Positions 7,894 to 16,270 of a stretch of DNA of 18,046 nt are shown piece after piece. Source of the DNA: an uncultured Bacilli bacterium (GTDB lineage Bacteria; Bacillota_I; Bacilli_A; RF39; UBA660). The translations under genes were made by a program, and so were the position numbers. Under the pieces are notes generated by a model that had not been told where the DNA came from, did not search any database, and worked only from the letters and a program-made list of their open reading frames with translations. Each line of letters begins with the position of its first letter. The first letter of the stretch is position 1. Location of the stretch: the NCBI GenBank assembly GCA_944363805.1, contig CALVVH010000026.1:1-18046 (forward strand), given 5' to 3'.

Positions 7894-8682
7894 TTATACA
7901 TTCATCAATTGGATTACTGCAAGTATTAAAAGAATCATAACTCCAATACCTGTTGTAATAAGCATGCTCATGGTCTTATTTTCCATTTTTTCAAGACGAT
8001 TTTTATATCTTGTTTCCCGAGCTTTTTGTTGAAGACTCGAAATTGATCTTGAAAAAGTTAAAATTTGTTCTTGTTTTCTTTCTTGCCGACCTAAACTCAA
8101 ACGGTATAAAAGACGCATCATACGCATTGAGTCTCGAACCGGATATTTACGAGCAAATTCCATGTATGGTTCAATTGAATCATCGCCAGAATTGATAGCA
8201 TCAATCATTTCTTGTAATCCTTCTTTAAATATCTCTGGAGCATCAGCCATTGATTTGCCGATTGCAACTGGCACTGTGTAGTGTTGAATCAAAATTTCTA
8301 AGTTTTTTAAGTAATGCGGTAGCATTGCATCAATTTGATGCATATGTTGGTTATAAAACTTCTTTATATCATTGTAAGGCATCTTAAATATAAATATCCC
8401 AATAACAACAATAATCAAAATTTTAACAGCATTTAAATCTTGTATCATAAAGAAGAACGCTAATACCATAACAATTAAGGCATTTTTAATTCTTTTATTA
8501 AATAAATAGTCGGGGTTAATGTTATTACCATATTTAGCGCGGACAAAAAAGTCCCAATCACTTTCTTTTAGTTTTAAGAAAAGCATTTGATTGTCACTAA
8601 TCATTTGATTAATGTTGATTTGTCCCCCGAGGGTCATTATAACAAAAACGATTACCGCAATAATTATAATTTCTATTTGCAT
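7894..8682 (-). CDS. tadC: TadC-like inner-membrane assembly protein
   Basis: A protein of 262 residues of the type II secretion F (GspF/PilC-like) superfamily as found in Tad systems. Hydrophobic helices lie at about 2-20, 66-100 (a pair) and 243-260. The cytoplasmic helical domain between them carries QIDAMLPHYLKNLEILIQ, typical of the T2SSF core, and EKMENKTMSMLITTGIGVMILLIL before the last helix. It is thought to form the membrane platform with TadB on which the ATPase acts. The start codon overlaps the tadB stop as TAATG, pointing to coupled translation. It is the last gene before the internal pilin promoter. Confidence 0.88.
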   Translation of the reverse strand: MQIEIIIIAVIVFVIMTLGGQININQMISDNQMLFLKLKESDWDFFVRAKYGNNINPDYLFNKRIKNALIVMVLAFFFMIQDLNAVKILIIVVIGIFIFKMPYNDIKKFYNQHMHQIDAMLPHYLKNLEILIQHYTVPVAIGKSMADAPEIFKEGLQEMIDAINSGDDSIEPYMEFARKYPVRDSMRMMRLLYRLSLGRQERKQEQILTFSRSISSLQQKARETRYKNRLEKMENKTMSMLITTGIGVMILLILAVIQLMNV

Positions 8683-9587
8683 TATTCTACCCCCACATCT
8701 TCATTGTAGTATTTTTCACCACTTACTAAGAAGAAGGCATTAATTATAACTACAGCATGTAATATTAATTGAACATACCACATTTCAAGTAATTCGATAT
8801 AATTTTCTTCTCCCAACATGTATCTTAATACAATTACTAATAAGTAAAGGATAAGACCAAATCTAACAAAACGACCATGGAAGTTTTTCCGATCCATTTG
8901 GTCACGATATACACCTTCAACTAAGGCGTCGATATCTAGAGACATATTTTCAAGCGCTTGACCAGAATCTCTTGCACCTTCTTTAGTAATTTGCAAAAAT
9001 AGTTGGTGCATATTTTTAACCATATAATAAGGATATTTATCATTGAAATATTGAATTGACTCATCAATTGTTCCGTTTTGATAAGACATTTCAATCATTT
9101 TTTTTACATCTCCTAAAACAGGTTCTTCCAATATTCCTGAATCTCTAACACCTTCAAGAGATTTAACAAAACTTTGAGTTGTATTAAATTCCATAATTAC
9201 GTTAGTTGTATAAGTTTGAATTTGTTCAAATATATATTCACTATATATTCTTTGACACCGCAGATAAGCTAAGTATGGAATAAAGGCTATTGCAATAATA
9301 GCATAAATTACTGCAATAATGATGCTATAAAAATAAAAGTAGCCAACAAGTGCAGCGATACCACCGATTAAAACTACTTGTGTTATGTATTGCCGAGCGT
9401 TATATTCTTGGCCTAATTCAATAGCTTTTTCCCGAACCATTTTGAATGAATAAGGCGCATACTTATCATATAAGCGGGCAGCATTACCAGCAACAAATTT
9501 GTAAACATTTTCACCAGGATTACGCCGGTAAATAAGTACAAATATGGCTATCAATAAGAGAATTACTAATTCGATAAGAGTTCCCAT
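8682..9587 (-). CDS. tadB: TadB-like inner-membrane assembly protein
   Basis: A protein of 301 residues, with an N-terminal helix (about 3-19), a long hydrophobic region (about 70-110) and a hydrophobic C-terminal pair (about 247-290). The cytoplasmic part has the T2SSF pattern: helical, acidic, with ALENMSLDIDALVEGVYRD before the C-terminal helices. It sits between cpaF and tadC as in standard Tad clusters. AAAGGGG is 5-6 bases before the ATG. Its stop overlaps the tadC start by one base, consistent with TadB and TadC being made together as partners. Confidence 0.87.
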   Translation of the reverse strand: MGTLIELVILLLIAIFVLIYRRNPGENVYKFVAGNAARLYDKYAPYSFKMVREKAIELGQEYNARQYITQVVLIGGIAALVGYFYFYSIIIAVIYAIIAIAFIPYLAYLRCQRIYSEYIFEQIQTYTTNVIMEFNTTQSFVKSLEGVRDSGILEEPVLGDVKKMIEMSYQNGTIDESIQYFNDKYPYYMVKNMHQLFLQITKEGARDSGQALENMSLDIDALVEGVYRDQMDRKNFHGRFVRFGLILYLLVIVLRYMLGEENYIELLEMWYVQLILHAVVIINAFFLVSGEKYYNEDVGVE

Positions 9588-9602
9588 TTTTACCCCTTTC
9601 TG

Positions 9603-10718
9603 TTATAAACTTTCAATACCGCTTTCTACTTCGGAAGTTGTATCAACATTCATCGAGCCTTTTGATTTTTCAAAATAATCTTGTTTCATTTCCACGCCCT
9701 GAACACCTAAGTAATCGATTAAATACTTAGTAGGGTTATTAAATGAATATTTACCATCCAAACTTTTTTTAAAGATTATATTGGCTTTAGATTCATTTTT
9801 TTCATTTACATAAAATTCTACAACTTCGATTATTTCCCGTTGAAAGCGTCCTAATTCCTTACTCATGTAACCTTTTACATGGATACCAATTTGAACGTAA
9901 CGGTGAATTGAATTTAAGAATTGATCGACATCTTGACTACTTTCGAGCAAACTGTACATACGCATTGGAATATTAAATGCTCTATCCGAGTGAATAGTTG
10001 ATATGATGTTGTGTCCTGATGATATCGAATTACGAACAGCAGTAACGGCTTCAGCAGAACGTACTTCGGATAGTAAAATCCAACGAGGGTTTTGCCGCAT
10101 ACAAGTTACCAAAACATCAGAGTAAGAAGCGATATTATTGGTTTTCATAGCGACAATATCCCGATGCGGAAATATTTTATCTAGGTGTAGTTCTAGGGTA
10201 TCTTCAATTGTTATTATTTTTTCATTTTCTTTGGTATGACTCGCTAGGTATTTGACTAATTCAGTTTTACCGGAACCAGTTTCTCCACTAACTATAATAT
10301 TGCAATGACCTTCGACACAAGTCATCAAGAAATCATGTAAATCTTCAGTTACATATTGTTCGTTAATTAACTTATCTTTATTAAGACGGATTTTGGCAGG
10401 CGTCTTACGAATAACACAGGCAATACCATTGGTAGCAATTGATTCATGAACAAAATTAAGACGTAGTTCAGCTGACTCAGCATCGAGGAATGGATGAGCC
10501 ATGTTAAATGTTTTACCCATGACATTGGAGCATTGAAAAGCTAGCTTTTCCATCAAAGCATTATTTATTTCTGGTCTATCGACCCGATATACACCTTTAT
10601 CAAGAGTTTTTAGCCATACTTGGCCACCGTTCGAATATGATACGTCGGTTACACTGTCTTCCTCTAAAAACTCTTTTAAAGGTCCAAAATCTATTTGTGA
10701 AAATACAGCATCATTCAC
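9603..10718 (-). CDS. cpaF: CpaF/TadA-type secretion ATPase
   Basis: A protein of 371 residues of the VirB11/CpaF ATPase family, the motor of Tad pilus assembly on the cytoplasmic side. Visible motifs, all intact: Walker A GETGSGKT (145-152), Asp box IEDTLE (171-176), Walker B ILLSEVRS (214-221) with E218, and His box SGHNIISTIHS (234-244). The N-terminal domain contains AELRLNFVHESI, typical of the family. Compared with proteobacterial CpaF it lacks a long N-terminal extension, while residues about 280-371 form a tail beyond the catalytic core. The start is GTG (10718-10716) with AGAGGTG 7 bases upstream. It lies 22 bases after the SAF protein gene and 15 bases before tadB. This is the most certain call in the cluster. 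Confidence 0.96.
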   Translation of the reverse strand: MNDAVFSQIDFGPLKEFLEEDSVTDVSYSNGGQVWLKTLDKGVYRVDRPEINNALMEKLAFQCSNVMGKTFNMAHPFLDAESAELRLNFVHESIATNGIACVIRKTPAKIRLNKDKLINEQYVTEDLHDFLMTCVEGHCNIIVSGETGSGKTELVKYLASHTKENEKIITIEDTLELHLDKIFPHRDIVAMKTNNIASYSDVLVTCMRQNPRWILLSEVRSAEAVTAVRNSISSGHNIISTIHSDRAFNIPMRMYSLLESSQDVDQFLNSIHRYVQIGIHVKGYMSKELGRFQREIIEVVEFYVNEKNESKANIIFKKSLDGKYSFNNPTKYLIDYLGVQGVEMKQDYFEKSKGSMNVDTTSEVESGIESL

Positions 10719-10740
10719 GTTTTGTCACCTCTTTATATTC

Positions 10741-11529
10741 TTATTGTTGTGTTGATGTCGAACCTGGAGTAAATCCAGCATATGATTCTATTAATCCTTT
10801 TAGCATTTCATTAGAATATGATACATCAGCACCTTCAGTAGTATAGAGTTTATTTCTTGGCACAGGGTATAAATCCATGCCTGAAATTTTTTCTATAAGC
10901 GATAAGTATTCAAACATCTCGTCAGTTACAGCAAAAACCAAAACTGCTGGTTCACGGCCTATTCCACCATTATCAAAAACGTTTTGACCACTAGAATCCT
11001 TTACAGCAATAACTTCAATACTATTGATAAATTCATCATAAACTATCATGCTATCAATTTCAGCTTTTAACCACAAATCAATTTTATCACCAGGATAAAT
11101 TGAATTTGCATAAGTCGTATTATTATTAACTTCTAACCAATAAATGGTATAGCCATCAGGTAAATCTTCTTGTTCTCTTTCTTTCAGTTCACTTCTTTCA
11201 ACTATTTGTTCGCGATAAAACATTCCGCCTTCGGGAATTGAAGTTTCATTATTGACATAATATCCTACTAATTGGGTACTATTTGTTATAACGTTAGCAT
11301 TTCGCAAGAAATCACTACTAACTTCGACAAATTCAAAATCTTCGGCGGTAATCATTTCTTTAGCCATAATATTTCTCGTAGCAACTGGTACTCTTTGAGG
11401 ATTAACAGCATTATTTACGGTCATATTATAGAAGAACCATAATACTATTACGCCAGCAATGACTGCCAAAATTGTCACAGTGTTACGGTTTAATAAGACT
11501 TTTTTTATGTTATTTATTAATGTTCCCAT
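10741..11529 (-). CDS. cpaB: CpaB/RcpC-like SAF-domain protein (copy 2)
   Basis: A protein of 262 residues with a basic cytoplasmic start, one membrane helix (about 17-37) and an extracellular SAF-type domain (about 46-115; VPVATRNIMAKEMITAEDFE is the typical opening). A second beta-rich domain follows, with YPGDKIDLWLKAE. CpaB/RcpC proteins work outside the membrane, normally beneath a secretin; here there is no secretin, so a wall- or pilus-guiding role is more likely. It is a tandem duplicate of the gene upstream: a hand count over the first 115 residues gives roughly 55% identity. SD is AGGAGG, 6 bases before the ATG. The C-terminal tail (TPGSTSTQQ) differs from that of its partner. Confidence 0.85.
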   Translation of the reverse strand: MGTLINNIKKVLLNRNTVTILAVIAGVIVLWFFYNMTVNNAVNPQRVPVATRNIMAKEMITAEDFEFVEVSSDFLRNANVITNSTQLVGYYVNNETSIPEGGMFYREQIVERSELKEREQEDLPDGYTIYWLEVNNNTTYANSIYPGDKIDLWLKAEIDSMIVYDEFINSIEVIAVKDSSGQNVFDNGGIGREPAVLVFAVTDEMFEYLSLIEKISGMDLYPVPRNKLYTTEGADVSYSNEMLKGLIESYAGFTPGSTSTQQ

Positions 11530-11538
11530 TTTATCCTC

Positions 11539-12312
11539 CTAATATTCAGCGCCCATGTCCATTATATGACTTTGAATCATTGCTAGTAATTGGTCGTTAG
11601 TAATTTCAGTAGCACCACTTTCAGTATTATATGAACTATTTCTTGGAACGGGGTTAATGCTCATGCCAGAAATATATTCAGCTACTTTTAAATAACGATA
11701 CATATCAGTTGGAACAGCAAATAGCAACCAAGCAGGTCGATTACCGCTAGTTACATCAAAGACATTTTGGCCATTGGAATCTCTTACAGCTAAAACTTCA
11801 ATACCACGAATAAATTCTCCAAAATATATTAAACCGTCTTGAGTAACACTTAACCATAGGTCGATTCTATCTCCAGGAAATATCGAATTGGCATAGGTTG
11901 TTTCATTATTTACACGCAATTGATATATTGTATAACCATCAGGAATTTCATCAAATATTGAGTTTGGAAGTTCTTCTTTTTCAACTACTTGACTTGTATA
12001 AAACATACTACCTTTAGGAACCGAAGTACCAGTTGTAACGTATTTGCCAACTATTTCATTAACAGTATTAATAACATTGGCATCCGATAAGAAACTACTA
12101 CCTATTTCAACCATTTCGATATCATCAGAAGTTATTTCTTCAGTTGCAGAAATTGTTCTGGTTGCTACGGGAACTTTTTGGGGATTTACAGCACTATTTA
12201 CTCTATATGTATAAAAGCCAAATAGAACTGCAATCCCTATGACTACACCTAGTATCGTAACAGTAGTTTTATTTGTAAAAAATCGTTTAAATGTGTTTAT
12301 CAGACTTCCCAT
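11539..12312 (-). CDS. cpaB: CpaB/RcpC-like SAF-domain protein (copy 1)
   Basis: A protein of 257 residues with the same plan as the following gene: membrane helix (about 17-36), SAF-like domain (VPVATRTISATEEITSDDIE), then FPGDRIDLWLSV and a C-terminal domain with ISGMSINPVPRN. The two genes are 9 bases apart and the spacer includes the downstream SD. GGAGG is 7 bases before the ATG. Keeping two intact, diverged copies suggests two different partners or a heteromeric ring rather than a recent accident. Confidence 0.85.
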   Translation of the reverse strand: MGSLINTFKRFFTNKTTVTILGVVIGIAVLFGFYTYRVNSAVNPQKVPVATRTISATEEITSDDIEMVEIGSSFLSDANVINTVNEIVGKYVTTGTSVPKGSMFYTSQVVEKEELPNSIFDEIPDGYTIYQLRVNNETTYANSIFPGDRIDLWLSVTQDGLIYFGEFIRGIEVLAVRDSNGQNVFDVTSGNRPAWLLFAVPTDMYRYLKVAEYISGMSINPVPRNSSYNTESGATEITNDQLLAMIQSHIMDMGAEY

Positions 12313-12330
12313 TTTATTCCTCCATTTTTA

Positions 12331-12741
12331 TTAATTTAAGGTATTACCTTCGATTATTGCATCTATTCTATCTACCATATCAAATGAATCAGAGTCTCCC
12401 ATAACGTTGAAAGTGTTCGATCTACTCTTGATTTCGACGCTGACTTTTGGTGGAGCTTCATAAACTCCATAGAAACTAACCGTATATACTGTTGAAGTCG
12501 AAGCGTTTTCTGAAAATCTTCTTAAGAAACTTTCATAAAATTTTTCTTTATTTATTTTTATTTCACCAAAAGTACGGTAATAAGAATAGTCTACAGCATC
12601 AATCATTGCAGCTTCAGTTATTTCTTTTATCAAATAATAATCTTGGGTACTAGAAGATGTTAGATTTTGTACTAACATCATGATAATAACAATAAATATA
12701 CCCAATAATACTAACCAGTATCCCCACAAAGCATTTTTCAT
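12331..12741 (-). CDS. Single-pass pseudopilin-like protein
   Basis: A protein of 136 residues: short start MKNALWGYW, hydrophobic helix (about 8-26), then a mostly helical stretch (YYLIKEITEAAMIDAVDYS) and a beta-rich end (VYTVSFYGVYEAPPKVSVEI). No cysteines are present, unlike the other pilin-like proteins here. The plan is that of TadE/TadG-type minor pilins or a membrane accessory of the assembly machine. It lies between the giant secreted protein and the SAF pair, 13 and 18 bases from each. Its SD (AGGGGTG) overlaps the stop codon region of the upstream gene. I do not recognise the family with confidence. Confidence 0.75.
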   Translation of the reverse strand: MKNALWGYWLVLLGIFIVIIMMLVQNLTSSSTQDYYLIKEITEAAMIDAVDYSYYRTFGEIKINKEKFYESFLRRFSENASTSTVYTVSFYGVYEAPPKVSVEIKSRSNTFNVMGDSDSFDMVDRIDAIIEGNTLN

Positions 12742-12754
12742 TAACTATTCACCC

Positions 12755-15700
12755 CTATCTCCATGATGGTCCACCAATTACAGAATATTGACCGTTAGCA
12801 TCACGAGTTGGTTCTGTCCAATCCCATAATGACCAATAACCATTTGAGTTAGCATTGTTTGTGCCGTCATCTCTTTCATATCTTTCTCCTCTAGATAAAC
12901 GACCAGAGCCAACAGTTATTTGGTCTTGATAGTTTTCGTATAGGTCATCTATTACATCACTATAACAGAAAATATTAGCATATGTTTTGCCATCAATAGT
13001 AGCATCGTAGCAGGTTAATGAATCGTTAGCATAACCGCCTTCATCTTCAACACTCTTATTGTAATCTTTCAAATAATTTATTACATCGGCAGTCATTCTA
13101 ATACTGAATGCTAATGAAGAACTGCCATCGTCTCCTTTGGTATCATCATAAATTGTATCATTAGCATTTTGAATTTGTTCGATAGCTACATCGGCTTTAT
13201 CACGAAGTAATTCCAGTGCTTGAAGTGTGGTTGATACATCCCAGTTATATCCATATTCCCGGTCGGCAGCAGTTACATCTACTGTTGTAATCGGCTTAAA
13301 GTTAATTTGTAATTCTCCCATATTGAATATACAGTTGATGCATTCAAATTCACAATCTGGGCATGATCCGCGATCTCCCCAATAACATTCGTCTTCATCA
13401 CAAACGAAGTCACAATCTGGGCAGTCAGGGTCTTGACATGTTGATTGGTAATTACAGATATATTCACCATCAAATGTTTCAATGCCTTCTTCGCCGATTG
13501 CTGCAGCAACACTTTTTTCTTCATTTTCACCACCAAAGTCAATCAATCTACCAGTTTCACCAGTATCATAGAATTCACCAAGGTCTTCAAGTAATAATTT
13601 GTATATTCCACCACCAGTAAGACTCGTAGATACTGGAAGTGAATTTTTTATAGCATCTAACTTGAATGCATTACCACTATAACCACTATTTACAGTTACA
13701 CGGCCATTTGCTTCAATTTGATAGTATACTGTTGGAGTAATATAATCTTGTGACTTCTTTATAGTTTTTCTGATAAATGTTGCATCAGAAATTTTTTGAG
13801 TTTCTGTAACACATCCTTCATCTGGATCGCTACATACAACATATGTTCTATCGCTATATACAGCACTACCAAATGCTTCTACATAATTCCATTCGTCAGC
13901 TTCTGTTTCAATGGAATCATCAAATGTTAATGCTTCTGATTGACAATTGTATTCATCATCTGTTTCACCTTTACATATTACTACTTCCGATTCTTCAATT
14001 AAAGAGTCTTCAACAGCATCTAAGTAATACAAATCTTCATTGTTAGCTGCTTGAACTAAATCATAGTATGAAGTAAATACTTCTGTTCCATGATATTCAT
14101 TGTAGTAGTATTTTAATCTTTGGGCAAATGGGAATTCCATTGTCCAAGCGGCAGTACAACCATTATAATCTTTAATAGCATTTACATATCTGTCATAAGC
14201 ATTTTTATAATCTTGTTCCGCTTGTTTATATTCTCGTTCATGTTCTTGGCTAAATGCTTGTAATCCATCTTCAGCAGCACCATCCGGTTCGCCACAGATT
14301 TCTGGTGGTTCTTCATCACCAGTACTAGTACCTGTATCACAATTACAGCTATCTTCCCATGATTCGCTACCACTTGCTCCAGTAGTTGGATTTAATGAAG
14401 CAGTTTCATTTGTAAAGCTGAAATCCCATTGATCATATGTATCCCAAGTAACAGTTATTCTTTGCATAGCGCCACATGAATTTCCGCCACATGTACAACT
14501 ACCAATGCCTTGTTCAGTAGCATTTTGAGCTGCAAGGTATTTTGTGTAATGTTCTTGGTAGCGATTCATAGCATCAACCATAGCACTTTGAGCTTCTTCT
14601 ATATCAACTAAGAATTGCTCTCTATTAATTGAATCTCCTTCACCATCTCCACCAGTATAACAGTCTTTTTTACCTTCAATATGTGATGTTAATTGGAAAT
14701 AACTACCACATTCGACATCTTCAACTACAGGGTTCAATTTAATTCCACCTGGTTTGTTGTCATCAATTACATCACGGTAGTCTTCTTTACAGAATACACT
14801 ACAATAAGCGTTGTCAACACCGCCATTTGTTTCAGATAGTTGATATGAATTTCCAGCATCATCAACATTATCTAAAATACATTTTTTAATATCTTCTGGA
14901 GCTGTAATTTCAGATATTGCTTCATTTTCATCATCACTACATATCGGAATAGAAATTTCTGTATCACAAACTGGGTTTACACAAGTAATTGTACCCGTAA
15001 AACTTCCTTTATTATTACCAACAGAAGATGAGCTAGCTTTGTCAATGATAATAAGTCTTTGTTTATCTGCACTGTTATTATTTTTAAGCAATGCTCCAAT
15101 ATATTCTTTATTAGAGTCGTAATAATCAAATGTAACTGTATATGTGGCATTTTGGCATTCATCTTCAGATATATTCTTAGTAATATGAATTCTTATTCTA
15201 ACTGTGCCACTTCTCAAGCCAGATTCATCTGGAGTAATTTCTTGAGATATATCAGTGTTAGTTTCTATCCTTTTCCATTCATTATCAGCGGTATAATATT
15301 CCATATAATCATAAGTTATACCAGCGCTAGAACAGCCATTACAAGTAAATTGAAAATTATTTATATATGCATTTTCACTAAAATCAGTGATATTAACGTT
15401 GGCATATATAAATTCTTGTACTTGATTGTCCGTACGAGTTCCATCTTGAACAACACTTACTTGAGCAGCGGTTACACTAGAATCAGCAAAGCCTTCTTGC
15501 ATTGATTCATAACCAGCTTGTAAACCTGCCAAGAATAATTGTTGAGCTCCATATATAACACGATAGGATCTGGTACCATAACCGTCCCAAATAAATCGAA
15601 TATTGGATCTATACCAGCCGTAGTTACTTTTAACGCTATTACTAAAGCAAGTTGTAATACCGTCACCAGTGGTTGGACAACTTAATCCAGAGACGGCATT

Positions 15701-16270
15701 TGCCATCGTCGGATAGAATGATGCCCAGCTGGCTCCTACATTAGCGTGAGCTGAACCTTGAGTTCTCATAAAGTTATTATCAGAAGCATCTCCACCCCAA
15801 ACGAATAACCCTAGAATATATGCTCTTATAGCAATACTTGTAGCTGCATAAAGGTCTTCACCAGTCAATGTAACAGTATATAATTCTCCATTTGATTCCG
15901 GAGTTTCAACGCTATAAGTATAAGAATTGTTAAATTGGTTATATCCTAACTTCATTATTTCAAGCATACCATAATCGGCAGCATCAATCTGAGGATTATC
16001 TGTTTCACCTAAAAATCTGTTAACTGTGTAGGTATCAGCAGGTCTTTTATGAGGGTCCAAACAGTATGATGGATAACTTCCTTCATAGCTACTTAAGGTA
16101 TACCAATTTATTTCATAAGCTTGACTTCCGGTATATAACCCTGGAATGTCAACGTTATTTGTTGTTGTCTTATTATAAGCTACATTTTTATCTGTGCTCA
16201 TGGCATCAACGTTTCTAATTCCTAAAAAGGCAACAATCACAATTAATAAAACATTTACTATCTTTTTCAT
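12755..16270 (-). CDS. Giant Cys-rich secreted protein with thioester-domain-like N-terminus
   Basis: A protein of 1171 residues with a signal peptide (about 1-23, cut near VDA). Residues about 30-250 resemble a Gram-positive thioester adhesion domain: YCLDPHK carries C70, and AATSIAIRAY (142-151) aligns with the TQxA motif, but serine 145 replaces the glutamine needed for the bond. Beta-rich segments follow. Two helical, charged segments (about 545-580 and 680-715) flank a Cys-rich insert (CTCGGNSC). Further on, 10 cysteines fall within about 42 residues (13330-13460), with CPDCDFVC and CPDCEFEC 20 residues apart. The C-terminus (GGPSWR) has no LPxTG motif and no membrane helix. It overlaps the upstream gene by 4 bases (ATGA), with AGGAG 9 bases before the ATG. 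An exposed adhesin or pilus tip is inferred. Confidence 0.87.
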   Translation of the reverse strand: MKKIVNVLLIVIVAFLGIRNVDAMSTDKNVAYNKTTTNNVDIPGLYTGSQAYEINWYTLSSYEGSYPSYCLDPHKRPADTYTVNRFLGETDNPQIDAADYGMLEIMKLGYNQFNNSYTYSVETPESNGELYTVTLTGEDLYAATSIAIRAYILGLFVWGGDASDNNFMRTQGSAHANVGASWASFYPTMANAVSGLSCPTTGDGITTCFSNSVKSNYGWYRSNIRFIWDGYGTRSYRVIYGAQQLFLAGLQAGYESMQEGFADSSVTAAQVSVVQDGTRTDNQVQEFIYANVNITDFSENAYINNFQFTCNGCSSAGITYDYMEYYTADNEWKRIETNTDISQEITPDESGLRSGTVRIRIHITKNISEDECQNATYTVTFDYYDSNKEYIGALLKNNNSADKQRLIIIDKASSSSVGNNKGSFTGTITCVNPVCDTEISIPICSDDENEAISEITAPEDIKKCILDNVDDAGNSYQLSETNGGVDNAYCSVFCKEDYRDVIDDNKPGGIKLNPVVEDVECGSYFQLTSHIEGKKDCYTGGDGEGDSINREQFLVDIEEAQSAMVDAMNRYQEHYTKYLAAQNATEQGIGSCTCGGNSCGAMQRITVTWDTYDQWDFSFTNETASLNPTTGASGSESWEDSCNCDTGTSTGDEEPPEICGEPDGAAEDGLQAFSQEHEREYKQAEQDYKNAYDRYVNAIKDYNGCTAAWTMEFPFAQRLKYYYNEYHGTEVFTSYYDLVQAANNEDLYYLDAVEDSLIEESEVVICKGETDDEYNCQSEALTFDDSIETEADEWNYVEAFGSAVYSDRTYVVCSDPDEGCVTETQKISDATFIRKTIKKSQDYITPTVYYQIEANGRVTVNSGYSGNAFKLDAIKNSLPVSTSLTGGGIYKLLLEDLGEFYDTGETGRLIDFGGENEEKSVAAAIGEEGIETFDGEYICNYQSTCQDPDCPDCDFVCDEDECYWGDRGSCPDCEFECINCIFNMGELQINFKPITTVDVTAADREYGYNWDVSTTLQALELLRDKADVAIEQIQNANDTIYDDTKGDDGSSSLAFSIRMTADVINYLKDYNKSVEDEGGYANDSLTCYDATIDGKTYANIFCYSDVIDDLYENYQDQITVGSGRLSRGERYERDDGTNNANSNGYWSLWDWTEPTRDANGQYSVIGGPSWR

